In this document: piece by piece, positions 47,841-59,387 of the stretch | Layout: each line of letters starts with the position of its first letter | Numbering within the stretch: the stretch's first letter is position 1 | DNA from: Podarcis raffonei | Lineage: Eukaryota; Chordata; Lepidosauria; Squamata; Lacertidae | Length of the DNA: 64,000 bases | Direction: 5' to 3' | NCBI RefSeq assembly: GCF_027172205.1 | Contig: NC_070614.1 | Location: 47,866,001-47,930,000 of the forward strand | Notes under the pieces: model-generated | Databases searched by the model: none | Told to the model about the DNA's origin: nothing | The model's input: only the letters and a program-made list of their open reading frames with translations | Position numbers and translations under genes: made by a program

Positions 47841-48742
47841 TTACATCCTTTTCCTTATTAGTTGTTCTCTACTGTTTAGCTGAGGCCTCAGCAAAATGAT
47901 GTAGCATTTGGGAGCAAAGATGCAGCCCAATAACCCAGCACTGGAGGTCAAGATGGAGAAGATCTCTACAGCCACCATGTATTTTCCTTTTGTGCTCAGA
48001 TAGGTTGGAACAAAAGAAAGCCAAACACTGCAAAACAGCAACATGCTGAAGGTAATAAACTTGGCTTCATTAAAACTGTCCGGTAATTTGCGAGCTGCAA
48101 ATGCCACAATGAAGCTGGCAATGGCCAGGATGCCCATGTAGCCCAGGACACAATAAAACATGGCAACAGATCCTTCGTTACATTGCACAATGATTTCTGT
48201 GGTCACAGAGTGCATATCTAAATCAGGATATGGGGGAGTAGTTGCCAACCACAAAGTACAAATATTTGCTTGAATAAGACAAGAGGAAAGGACAATGGAG
48301 TAGGCCAACCTTTTCCCCACCCATTTCTTTATGTTTGACCCTGGCTTAGTGGCCATGAAAACTACAACAACAGTGACAGTTTTGGCCAAGATGCAGGAAA
48401 CTGCCACAGAGAAGATCATGCCAAAGGTAGTTTGTCTCAGAAGGCAAGTCGCTATCCCAGGTTTTCCAAGGAATAGAAAAGAAGAGAGAAAGCAGAACAG
48501 AAGGGAGATGAGGAGAGTGTAGGTGAGGTCTCGGTTGTTGGCTTTCACAATGGGAGTATCTTTGTGCTTCACAAAAGTACTAAACACTAAAGTTGTAACA
48601 ATGGAAAAAAACAAAACAATTGAGGCTAAACTGATCCCTAATGGTTCTTCATTTGAAATGAAGTTTAGAGTTTTGGAGATGCATCCATTTTTGTTCTTGT
48701 TGGGATATTGATCTTCTGGGCATCTGAAACAGTCATCAATAT
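47841..48742 (-). CDS. V2R-E exon 6
   Basis: 902 bp; [20 protein letters not shown] to LIRKRM-stop, all seven helices. Confidence 0.95.
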
Positions 48743-51700
48743 CTGAAAAACAGAAGTAGGTCAGATTCCAAAGACAATATTATATTATGCTGAGTTTGCT
48801 GAGTATATAGCAGTTTAATCACTTTAATATTTCTCTTTTTTAGGTTATCTTAATGTGAAACTGGGACGTGGGTGGCGCTGTGGTCTAAACCACAGAGCCT
48901 AGGGCTTGCTGATCAGAAGGACGGTGGTTTGAATCCCCACGATGGGGTGACCTCCCGTTGCTCAGTCCCAGCTCCTGCCAACCTAGCAGTTCGAAAGCAC
49001 GTCAAAGTGCAAGTAGATAAATAGGTTCCACTCTGGTGGAAAGGTAAACGGTGTTTCTGTGCGCTGCTCTGATTCGCCAGAAATGGCTTAGTCATGCTGG
49101 CCACATGACCCGGAAGCTGTCTTCGGACAAACGCCTACTCCCTAAAGAGTGAGATGAGCTCGCAACCCCAGAGTCATCCGCGACGGGACCTAACGGTCAG
49201 GGGTACCTTTACCTTTACCTTTAATGTGAAACTAAATTATTCTATCTTCATTGGGGCTTACTCTCAAATCTATGTAGAAAGTATTGCACCAGGAGTATTT
49301 GTTTTACTAATTATTCTTGAGAGGATAATGGCGTCAGCAGAGAAACATTTGCAAATCATTCCAAGCAAAGTACAGTGGTACCTTGGTTTTTGAACAGCTT
49401 AGTTCTCGAACAACTTTGAACCCAAATGCTGCAAACCTGGAAGTAACTGTTCTGGTTTGCGAACTTTTTTTCGAAAGCCAAACGTGCTACATTTTTAGTC
49501 CTCTGCTTCCGATTAGAGTGTTCCTCTTCCAGTTGGAGTGTTGCATTTCTGATTTGAGCCCCCCGCTTCCGATTAGATATTTGGAGCTTATATTTGGTGC
49601 TACTGTTTTTGCTATTTATTTAATTTTTTTGCATTTTTGTTTGTGTGGTTTTCCCATTTCATTTGTTTTTGTGACTGTGTAGAACCCAGTACAGCTACTG
49701 ATTGATTTATTGCATGTGTGACTGTGGAAATGGATAAAAGCTGCAAAGTCAAGAGAACCATTAACAGAACAACAATAGAGGTAGTAAAATTCATGTTAAA
49801 TTCCTGTTTTAGAGTTGTTTTTAAAAGTCTGGAGTGGATTAATCCATTTTGCATTACTTTCTATGGGAAAGTGTGCCTTGGTTTTGGAATGCTTTGGTTT
49901 TGGAACGGACTTCTGGAATGGATTAAGTTTGAGAACCAAACTTAATGTAATATATATATATATAATTTAACATTTGTAAATACAGTATTAGAAAACAAGC
50001 CATATTAACACTTTCTAACAAAAAGAAAATATGATTTCATTGTCATATACCATTTTGGTTTGAAATCTTGCCTTCTGGACATGCGGCACAATCGTAACAG
50101 CAAAATTTTTCGCCTTCCTTCCTTTTCTTCTGATAACCAGGGAGGCAGTGCTCATTGCAAAGAGAAATAGGAGTCACCTATCCATATACAAGAAAGGAGT
50201 CTGAGTTGAGGCTTTTCTGTTTGATGGACAGTATTAGGATCAAAATACACCAGAACACTGGTATCTCTGGAAACAATTATGTCAGTTAGAAAGTTTTGTA
50301 ATGTAATGTCAAACTAGAAAAATATTTGACACCTATTCCCACACTGAATTGTCTTTATGTTTGTGTAGAAAAATATTGTCTAAGACAGCATTTTGTGTAA
50401 TAAGGATAACCTTCTTTAAAACACATGGTTTTACAATATTAATTATAGATTTTGGGAGGAAGTACTGGATTATATAAACGTAATTGTGAAAAAATAACAA
50501 TAAAAATCAGAGAATACTATTATTTTGAACTAACTACATGCATAGTGTATAGAATTTGACAAGTAGACAACATGAATGGATTATCCTTACCCTTCCTATG
50601 GCCGAAAGACTAATATTGCTGCATTGGAAAGATTAATGTACGACTCCATTTATTAAATGGACTGAAGACCTAACTATGCCTACCATGTATGAGTGGATTG
50701 TTTCTAGATGTCGACTTTAAATAGACATCTGTAATTAAACTTGGAACTCATTTATACAAAATACACTAGCTTTAAAAATGCAATAGTTAACTGTTAACAA
50801 TTGTTGTAGTTATCCATTATATCCCCTCCCCCCCCTTTAAAAATGCAGTTGGTTAACTGTAAACAATTGTTATAGTGATTTACTATACCCCCGTTCCCCT
50901 TTCTCATTTTCTTATTTTCTTTCTTCATTTTTTAAAAAGACTTTTTATATGTGGTATTTAAATTTGCGGGGGTGGGATGATTTGCCACTTATGCAATGCA
51001 AATAGAGACTACCCACTACTGGCTCACTAATACATTTTGAAATGCCATATATAAATGAGGTACAGATAACAACTACATTAAATATAGCATTGGGTTCTTT
51101 TCTTTTCATTGTTGCACCTAATCCTTCAGTGTAGTAGATGGCCACATTATTCCCATGACCCTGTCCAAAAAAGACAGATTGTATGTAAAAAGGAAGTGAT
51201 TATTCTGCCAGGCCACATCTATGTAGCTAATGCAGGGGATAACAAGAATGACCAAGGTTCTGGACCTGGTTAAAACCTTTGTGCCACATGATCATGTCCT
51301 CATGAATGATGAATTTCTTTCCTTCATGAGCATTGTCATCCACCTGCCCAGCTTTAATTCGGAGGAAGGACCTGTTTGGGAATGTGACCATGTTCATGAT
51401 GTCAAATCCACCTTCCATTTCCCTTTTAGCAGTGAAGGTCATGGATTCTCCAGCTGAGTTGTTAAAGGAAATATCACCAAGAAAAGGGTGAAGCTAATTG
51501 AAGGATAAAAAGACGAAATGAGAGGAAGTAAAGCAGATTTTGCACATAATGCCATGATTTTGAAACACAGTTCTTTACTAGTATTGTTTACTAGTATTGT
51601 TTCTCAATAACCAAGAATGAAAAATCATCAATTCTGCTATAGTTGATATTGTTACAGAAGCCCAACACCTGTTTCTCTCTTTGCCAAGCTGTGCCAAAAG

Positions 51701-52881
51701 CGCATGGGATCTCAGGTGCCCACACAGAGTCTGTGTCCCTTTGAAGAACAGAAGACACAGCGGAGGCTGTCGTGCTTCAAGAAATGTGGTTTATTCTCCT
51801 GTTTTCACCCTCAGTCTTTCATCATATCACAAAAAAACTCAAATCCTAGCATTTATTAATGTTAGTGTTTAGGTGGACCCCCACCCCAGTTCTGTAACAA
51901 TATTAACTCCATAATATGCAAGATGTTTTCACTACCCGCTAAGTTCTATAAATTGGTGGAAAGTTTGGATCTAAAATACTCCTGGAGGTTCAAACATGAG
52001 TTAAAATAGATTACACCTATTTCTCAGAACCAAAACTATTTTAAGTAGCATTTGAATAGATGGTTTGAGTAGATAGATGGCTATCTACAGATTTATTGGG
52101 GAGAATACATGAGACACAGTTCCTACCAAACACAATTTTGGACCACAATCTGATTTTACTTCAATTAAAACTAGAGTGGAAAGTAGGAATAAGAAGATGG
52201 AATTTAAACGAATCACTATTGTATGATGAGAAGATACTAGAAGATGCAAAAGAAACTTTGCAAGAATTCTTTAAATTTAATAAAAAGATTCAGAATCGTG
52301 AATAATTTGGGATACTAGTAAAGCAGTCATCAGAGGATAGTTCATAAAACAAAATGCTATACAAAGAAAAGGGTGAGGGGAAAAATAGAATATTGAATGA
52401 TTTTTTTTAAAAAAAGGAAAAAGAATTAAATAGAAATCCAAAAAAGGAAAATATAAAAACAGAAATTAAATTATTAAAATCGGAATACCAAACAAAAATT
52501 GAACAGGAAATGGATTGGAATTTGGAAGCAAAATAATTTCAAATTTGCTAATAAACCCGGCAAATATTTGGCTTGGAAATTAAAAAAAATGAAAAATTGA
52601 TAAATAGGCTAAAAATAGGAGAAAAAATTATAGATGACCCAAAGACAATAATGAAGGAATTTGTGAAATATTATGAAGAGTTATATAAGAAAAAAGAAGA
52701 AAATAAAGATATAGAACAATATCTAAAAAGAAATCAAATAGTTGCCAATATAAAAGAAAAAATAAGAGTTAAATATCCCAATAACTTTACAAAACATCAT
52801 AAATGTAATGAAAAAAATGAAAACAGATAACATACAATGAGAATGTTTGGAAATAATTTTAAAACCTCAACTACTTTTTCT

Positions 52882-52921
<40 letters not shown>

Positions 52922-55777
52922 TCCTTTTCCTTTCCTTTCCTTTCCTTTCTTTTCTTTTCTTGTCTTTTCTATTCTCTGTTTTCTTCTTCTTCATAAATTG
53001 CATTGTTATGTGTATTGTTAGGTGTACAAGGTATTTTTGCTTCAGTTGCCATCATTTTCTTTTTTGTTACAAACAAAAACAGAGAGTGTTGTATAAATGT
53101 TGTATAAATGTATATTTTTAAAAATAATAAAGATCAACATGGGGGGGGTGTGCAAGATGTTTTCAGTGAATAAAACATACCATTCCAGATGAGAACCTGG
53201 AAATTGTCTTATATTATACTAATGGACGCAATGTGCTATTTTTTATTTTTTAAAAAATACATTACCTGCCAAGCCTGAAGTTCTTGAAGTTTGAACATTT
53301 TATAACCCCTCCTTGTTCTGTGCCTGGACCTAGTTAAATAAATGTCATGTAAAGCATGAGCCACCACATGCACAGCATTGTAGATACTGTAGCTGTGACC
53401 AGTCATGCGCCTTTCAAAAATTGGATCTGGAAGGCTTTCCAGGTTTTCCTCTCCGGTACATTGTTCACTGATGTCCACGAGGACACTGGGGTTTGGAAAA
53501 GTACAGTCAAATGCTTGCTCCCAGAAATCCTTCAGAAAACCATCTCCATCTCTACCATCCATTTTTATGCTCTGAAGAAATTCCTTGAACCCAATAATTG
53601 TATTTGAGTGAATTGTGAAGCAAATGGCACCTTGGAAGAGATCAAGATCCCAGGTCCTTTGAATCCCCAACAATATGAAATCTACCTGAGTTGTTATGAT
53701 CCAAACCTTTCTAAGTGATGATCTGTTCACATTTTCAGGATCTCGCAGAATGACATTAGCTGTCAGCCATATAGTTGCCATAGATTCTCCATAGATGATG
53801 ATTGTATTGGCCTTGTCATCAGTAAGATCTGTATAATGACTCGACAATGAATCACACAATTCATTCCACATATCAAAACGGGGTAATTTTGGGAGACTTT
53901 GTGTGAAGGCTGAACACATTCCATTTTGGGAAAGCAAAGGTTCCATAGTCTGCAAGAAATTTTGTCCGCTCTCATCATCCACAACAAAGAGTCCAACCCA
54001 TGTCCACCCAAAATACTTAAGCAGGTTGATAATCCCCATGTATTGGTGGGCTTCATTAGGCACTGTGCGGTAGAAGGAAGGGATGCGACTTGTATCACTG
54101 TCCTCTTCAGTGGGAAATGAACCATAAGTGAGCTAAAGGAAATTGTACTCATATTACAGAAGGAAATCAGAAGAATTCTATTTGAGTATATGCTTGTTTA
54201 TTCAACAAATAGTTGAAGCAATTGGTAGTTTCTGTGTGAGTTAAATTCAGCAACCTTTCTAGTAAAATTTTCTAGTAAAATGGGAACTATCAAAAGGGCA
54301 TTTTGTGTTCTTTAGGGCTAAAAAATGTCCAGGCCTTAGACACTAATATGAGCATCTTGAATTGGACTCATAAATGAATGGGACCCATAAATGGATTCAT
54401 AAAGGAACAGGAGAAGTGTAGATCGTGGAAATTAACATATCACCACATTCACAAACCCCACCTGTGGAATCTTGTAGAGGGATATGGTGTCAGCCATATG
54501 GAAAGAAGTGTCATAGCTAAGTCCCCCGATGATGGCTATGAGGTTTTTCTGAGTGTCACATTTGTAGTTCAGGATGAAACGATGTGATTTGAAGAGCAAG
54601 TCAAGTGTGGTACGATAGGTCATCTTTGCATCAAAATAGCTGTCATAGATATGGAACCCAAGAGTGATATTGGGCAATATCTTGGGGTTCTCGTTTACCT
54701 CTTCTACAGCAAATGCTAAGGCAAGGACATGCTGGTAGAATTTTGTCATCATACTGCACATAAAGTGAATTTTTTGAAAATTTCAGATGGGAACTGTAAC
54801 ATACATGTCAACCTACAACAATAAGAGTCAGTTCTATCTCAAACTAATTCAGATTGAAATAATATTATTGTATATGTTTTTTCTTAGCTATGGAACAACA
54901 GTCATTAGAAAATGTATGTTTCATCAGGACAGTTGTATACTGTACAGTATTCTGACACACCTGCTGTTAATCTCTTGATTGACCTATAAAACTCATTTGA
55001 TTAAAAATAATAATAATACTTTCTCTTTTAGTAAAGGTAAAGGGACCCCTGACCATTAGGACCAGTTGTGGACGACTTTGGGGTTGCGGCACTCATCTCA
55101 CTTTACTGGCCGAGGGAACCGGCCTACAGCTTCCGGGTCATGTGGCCAGCATGACTGAGCGAACTGGAGCAGTGCATGGAAACATCATTTGCCTTCCTGC
55201 TGGTACCTATTTATCTACGTGCACTTTGATGTGATTTTGAACTGCTAGGTGGGAAGGAGCAGGGACCGAGCAACAGGAGCTCACCCCGTCGCGGGGATTC
55301 AAACTGCCAACCTTCTGATCAGCAAGCCCTAGGCTCTGTGGTTTAGACCACAGCACCACCCGCATCCCTTTTCTCTTTTAGTAGGTGATCACAAAGGAGG
55401 TGTGTTCCGGCCGATAAAAGCTGCAGTTCTATATATGCTTAATCTGGATGTAAGTCTCAATGAATTCAAAGGGACTTATCACGTAGTAGACTGTAGCAGA
55501 AGGGTCATCCCATTGAGTTCAATGGTGCTTACTGTCAGATAAATGTGTATAGAATTGAAGCCTTACATGTCTGGCTCCAACACTTAATTTGTTTGTTTTA
55601 ATCCAACTGAAATCCTTTTCAAGATACAGGAATATATTTTTTTTCATCTTCACTAATCAAAAAGGCAGCCAGAACTACTGTGAGGAAATTTTGGTTCATT
55701 GTCACAATTGGTCTGCAACCAATTATGAAATTGAGATTCATTCTTCTAATGGAAGATTTATTATTATTATTATTATT

Positions 55778-55823
<46 letters not shown>

Positions 55824-56431
55824 GCCAGTGTGTGGTGTAGTGGTTAAGAGCGGTAGACTCGTAATCTGGGGAACTGGGTTTGTGTCTCCGCTTCTCCACA
55901 TGCAGCTTCTGGATGACCTTGGGCTAGTCACACTTCTTTGAAGTCTCTCAGCCTCACTCACCTCACAGAGTGTTTATTGTGAGGGAGGAAGGGAAAGGAG
56001 AATGTTAGCCACTTTGAGACTCCTTCGGGTAGTGATAAAGCAGGATATCAAATCCAAACTTTTCTTCTTCTTCTTTAGAGAAAAACAAAGTTTCCTACAC
56101 CAGCTCTTAGGTGTCAGTGATAAGAAATTCCCTATCGCTGGCTTTACAGTCTAGAAGACCTGAAGGAAAAGTTAAGGGGATTTGGAAGGATACAGAAGGT
56201 GAGGGAAAACCCTTACTGTGGAAGTTCAAACATATTCTCTGAAGGGTGAACCTTGAAGAACTCTTCATAGAAAGTATAACAGATCTGAGAGGCAATCCCA
56301 CCAATAATGAAGTCACCTGGCTGATACCACTCGTGTGGAATTGGAAATGGATTTTGAATGGGGCACTTCATAGTATCTACTTTTCCCATAGTAGGAAACA
56401 ACAGAAACAGAAAGACCAATAGCCACCACAT
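47841..56431 (-). CDS. V2R-E: vomeronasal type-2 receptor, complete, six exons
   Basis: Exons on the minus strand: 56217-56431, 54462-54753, 53266-54132, 51266-51493, 50051-50177, 47841-48742. Joined they give 876 residues in one frame. Signal peptide [17 protein letters not shown], then [18 protein letters not shown]. Exon 3 has [15 protein letters not shown] and [20 protein letters not shown]; exon 5 has [12 protein letters not shown]; exon 6 has [31 protein letters not shown] and [16 protein letters not shown]. Exon 6 opens [13 protein letters not shown] and holds no in-frame ATG before the helices, so simple ORF calling shortens it. Closest to V2R-F. Introns carry SINEs, a MITE, an L1 fragment and a small solo LTR. 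Confidence 0.95.
48863..49220 (+). mobile_element. tRNA-headed SINE, full length
   Basis: Head GGGACGTGGGTGGCGCTGTG with B box GGTTTGAATCC, 3' end (ACCTTT)n. Flanked by the 13-bp duplication TTAATGTGAAACT (48850-48862, 49221-49233). In intron 5 of V2R-E. Confidence 0.93.
49373..49940 (+). mobile_element. Tigger-like element, right end lost
   Basis: Left end TACAGTGGTACCTTGGTTTT. The right part GGATTAAGTTTGAGAACCAA is present, but the closing inverted repeat is missing. In intron 5 of V2R-E. Confidence 0.7.
50051..50177 (-). CDS. V2R-E exon 5
   Basis: 127 bp; [18 protein letters not shown] through [11 protein letters not shown], acceptor GGATAG, donor G/GTATAT. Confidence 0.92.
50178..51265. 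other. Intron 4 of V2R-E
   Basis: AT-rich. A stretch near 50780-50900 contains two related AGTTAACTGT(T/A)AACAATTGTT segments about 70 bp apart, suggesting a short direct duplication. No gene seen. Confidence 0.45.
51266..51493 (-). CDS. V2R-E exon 4
   Basis: 228 bp; [20 protein letters not shown] through MWHKGFNQ, donor CAG/GTCCAG. Confidence 0.94.
51651..51899 (-). mobile_element. Small solo LTR (fossil)
   Basis: 249 bp with inverted ends TGTTACAGAA and TTCTGTAACA, flanked by a 4-bp duplication ATAT (51647-51650, 51900-51903). AATAAA signals lie on the minus strand. No internal genes. In intron 3 of V2R-E. Likely an ERV- or Gypsy-type LTR; family not determined. Confidence 0.55.
51932..53150 (+). 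mobile_element. L1 fragment with internal loss
   Basis: Flanked by the 15-bp duplication TGCAAGATGTTTTCA (51917-51931, 53151-53165). The left two thirds encode broken L1 ORF2 from the end of the endonuclease (SWRFKHELK-like, [20 protein letters not shown]) to the linker before the reverse transcriptase ([19 protein letters not shown]). The reverse transcriptase is absent; after (TA)n and a pyrimidine tract the sequence resumes in a 3'UTR-like A-rich end. Confidence 0.82.
52888..52970. repeat. (TA)n and (CTTTT)n-like microsatellites
   Basis: About 15 TA units, then a CCTTTCCTTTCTTTTCTTTT tract, at the junction inside the L1 fragment. Confidence 0.9.
53266..54132 (-). CDS. V2R-E exon 3
   Basis: 867 bp, [11 protein letters not shown] to AWQ, open; donor CAG/GTAATG. 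Confidence 0.95.
54462..54753 (-). CDS. V2R-E exon 2
   Basis: 292 bp; [20 protein letters not shown] through YKIPQ, donor CAG/GTGGGG. Confidence 0.94.
55034..55369 (-). mobile_element. tRNA-headed SINE, full length, antisense
   Basis: Opposite orientation to 48863-49220, flanked by the 13-bp duplication TTCTCTTTTAGTA (55021-55033, 55371-55383). In intron 1 of V2R-E. Confidence 0.92.
55758..55821. repeat. (ATT)n(AAT)n compound microsatellite
   Basis: About nine ATT units followed by about twelve AAT units, so the tract is partly self-complementary. Confidence 0.93.
55824..56078 (+). mobile_element. CORE-SINE with tRNA head
   Basis: Head GTGTAGTGGTTAAGAGCGGT, core GATGACCTTGGGCTAGTCAC, tail (CTT)n. 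The head and the CORE/MIR-type middle are typical of an amniote CORE-SINE. Confidence 0.82.
56217..56431 (-). CDS. V2R-E exon 1
   Basis: 215 bp, phase 2 end before GTAAGG. Signal peptide and start of the ligand domain, conserved cysteine present (MKCPIQ). Confidence 0.94.
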
Positions 56432-56531
56432 CCTGGCAGCCTATCTTCTTTCCACATCCAGATTCCCCTTTGTCTATCAGTTACAGCTGACTGACTTAAA
56501 CAGATTGAAGTGGATGATGCCTGGGTCTGCC

Positions 56532-56540
56532 AATACAGCA
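56532..56540 (-). promoter_or_regulatory. Conserved proximal motif GCTGTATTG, V2R-E
   Basis: Begins 101 bp upstream of the ATG. Confidence 0.55.
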
Positions 56541-56912
56541 GCATAAGGAAAATCCACAAGTCTTATTTTAGAACCAAAGCATGACAGACACATTCCTTAA
56601 ATGTCACCTAAGAATGCTAACACTCTGATTTCAATTCTGACCTACAAATAAGGGAGGAGAAACATATAAAATTGATAGAGCCCTTCCTTTCTCATGCCCC
56701 CACCCTTCATGGTACAGAGACTTATTTATTATAATCACTTCAGGCTTGCTCATTGTCTGATTTCTAATTGTTTCCTCCATTGGTGAACAAATTATAGTGA
56801 TTTGGAGAACTGCAAAGAAAGAGAACTTCTTCAAAGCTTTAGCTCAAAGGGGCATTTCTTTTTGTAAGAAACATTGGGTTGCGTGTTTTTCTGAAGTCTG
56901 TGCACATGTTAC

Positions 56913-56995
56913 CTCTGTTCCTTAGTGGCACAAAAAGTGCCAATTTGTTTACAGTTTCCATTGGAAGCAAAAACCACAGGGAAGGTCAAAATGAA
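56913..56995 (-). promoter_or_regulatory. Conserved distal upstream block, V2R-E
   Basis: Near edge 482 bp upstream of the ATG. The core CTGTTCCTTAGTGGCACAAA is shared with V2R-C. Confidence 0.55.
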
Positions 56996-58485
56996 ATAAA
57001 TTTCTTGGGCATTACAAAGCAACAAATCCCAAATTAAAGATCACCGCCAAACTCCAGGTTTACCAAACCCTGGACAGCTCACATTTCTCAGGAGAATAGA
57101 CATGAAGCACAATACAGTTGTGTCATAAAGGTGAGGGGACCTACAGGGCAATCATACACAAAATAAGCTGATGTAAAATTAAATCACACAGGGATAAAGT
57201 ACACTAGATGCAAACTCAGAACTTGACTACTGTTGGCAGAGCTGCCCAAACCCTAGAAAAAGGAAAATAAGCCCACCTCTAGTATAGCCAGTCAAGAGAC
57301 AGGTTTGTGTGATACAAAATCTTTATTGATAATAGAAGTAGCAAAAGCATTCACAATAATTCACTGCACAGAAGCACATGGTTTCAACAATGTTAATTCT
57401 TAGATAATAACGTTGGTTAACATAAGCATTTTAGCTACGAAGCTAAATCCTGACTTGGGGGTGGAGAGGGATGGCGGCCTGCCTCAATATTGGGGGATGC
57501 ATAGCCCCCTGTCCAGAAATATTGAGAGGGCTGAAGCCCTTTCTGCCCCCTATATTTGGTACCCCTGTCCCTCACCATATATCCCAAAACCAAATCCTAA
57601 AATGGTTCTGATCCTTCTCAACCTATTTCACCCTGCCACTGACTGGACACTCCCTCCCACATCCAACTCCAACTTCCTTAGCACTTATTCAATCACTATT
57701 CACTTCCAACATCCCAGGCACACCCTCTCACATCCTAATACTCATCTAATATGCTTGTCTACATATTTAGCACAATACAAATTAGAACAGACTAGTTTGA
57801 AATAATTCCTTAAATATGTCTCTATATCAGAGCATCGCAGCCCAGTTAGATTGGTGGCATTTATATAAGAAAATCATTATTATTATCCCTGCTTTTATTT
57901 TCCAAACTACACATCATCAGCATTCTAGTTTCCTAGAGACCAAATCTTCACTGTCAGTCGAACAGCACTCTAAAATAAACCTGTCAAGTAAGAGAGGATT
58001 TATTTTCCCTTCTTGCCTTCACGAGAACAGCAAATATAACTCAAATGGAAAGGACCATTGTCTGCATGCACACATTTTGAGGTTTTCTACACACTTTGAG
58101 ATATGCTACAATCAATCAGTATATTTTATGAAAGAAAACTAAAACAAATTTCCACAGAGCCAGAAAGATACACATTTCATTTTGTTTTGTGCCATCTCCT
58201 TGTATAACATAATTTCTCAGTTTTCTTCATACCAGGTCAACCACAGATGATCTTTCTAAACTTGATGATATTTTGAAAACTGCTCAATTTTTACTGCTCA
58301 AATTGCATCACAATACAGTTTTTCCTTTTTGCTAGTTTCCATGCCCAGGATCTATCACAGGACTTGAGCCAGTTACATGAACTTGGATTGGCATTGGAAT
58401 AGCAGCAGGTCCACTATGGGGAGGCTGTAGTAAAATGACCTTTCATATATAACAAAAGCATGGAGAAAAATCACAAATGTTCTTT
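56996..58485. other. Spacer between V2R-E and V2R-F
   Basis: No gene seen. An LTR-like polyadenylation context (AATAAAGATTTTGTATCACA on the minus strand, about 57307-57330) hints at an old repeat, but no ends could be fixed. Confidence 0.35.
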
Positions 58486-59387
58486 TTAATTCTTTCTCCT
58501 TATTAGTTGCTCTCTGTTGTTCAGCTTGGGCCTCAAGACAATGATGTAGCATTTAGGAGCAAAGATGCAGCCCAATATCCCAGCACTGGAGGCCAAGATG
58601 GAGATGATCTCCACCACTACCATGTATTTCCCTTTGGTGCTCAGATAAGTTGGAACAAAAGAAAGCCAAACACTGCAAAAGAGCAACATGCTGAAGGTAA
58701 TGAATTTGGCTTCATTAAAACTGTCAGGTAATCTGCGGGCCAGAAATGCCACAATGAAGCTGGCAACAGCCAGGAGGCCCATGTAGCCCAGGACACAGTA
58801 AAACAGGATCACGGACCCTTCATTACATTGCACAATGATTTCTGTGGTTACAGAGCGCATATCTACATCAGGGAATGGGGGAGATGTCATCAACCACAAA
58901 GTACAAACAATAGATTGAATAAAAGAACAGGAAATTACAACAGAGTAGGTCAGTCTTTGCCCTACCCACTTCCTCATGCTAGACCCTGGCTTGGTGGCCA
59001 TGAAAGCTACAACTACAGTGATTGTTTTGGCCAACATGCAAGAAACAGCCACAGAGAAGATCATGCCAAAAGCAGGTTGTCTGAGAATACATGTCACTTT
59101 TCCAGGTTTGCCGAGGAACAACAAAGAAGAGAGGAAGCAGAGCAGAAGAGAGACCAGGAGAGTGTAGGTGAGGGCTCGGTTGTTGGCTTTGACAATGGGG
59201 GTATCTTTGTGCTTCACAAAAGTGCCTAACACCAGAGTTGTGAGAAGAGAAAAAGAAAGAGCTACGGAAGCTAAGCTGATCCCAAAAGGCTCTTTATAAG
59301 AAAGAAAGCTCAGAGTTTTGAGGATGCATTGGCTTCTCATTTTGTTTGGATATTGATCTTCTGGGCATCTGAAACAGTCATCCATGT
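58486..59387 (-). CDS. V2R-F exon 6
   Basis: 902 bp; [20 protein letters not shown] to LIRRKN-stop. The frame stays open upstream into intron 5, but the acceptor TTTTCAG/ACATGGA sets the exon edge. Confidence 0.95.

Noticed and set aside
55824-55900. tRNA gene (also the heads at 48863, 26207 and 45728)
   Set aside because: These are SINE heads with core and tail sequences attached and decayed tRNA folds.
57232-57711. Possible antisense LTR starting TGTTGGCAGAG
   Set aside because: No matching duplication or clear second end could be found.
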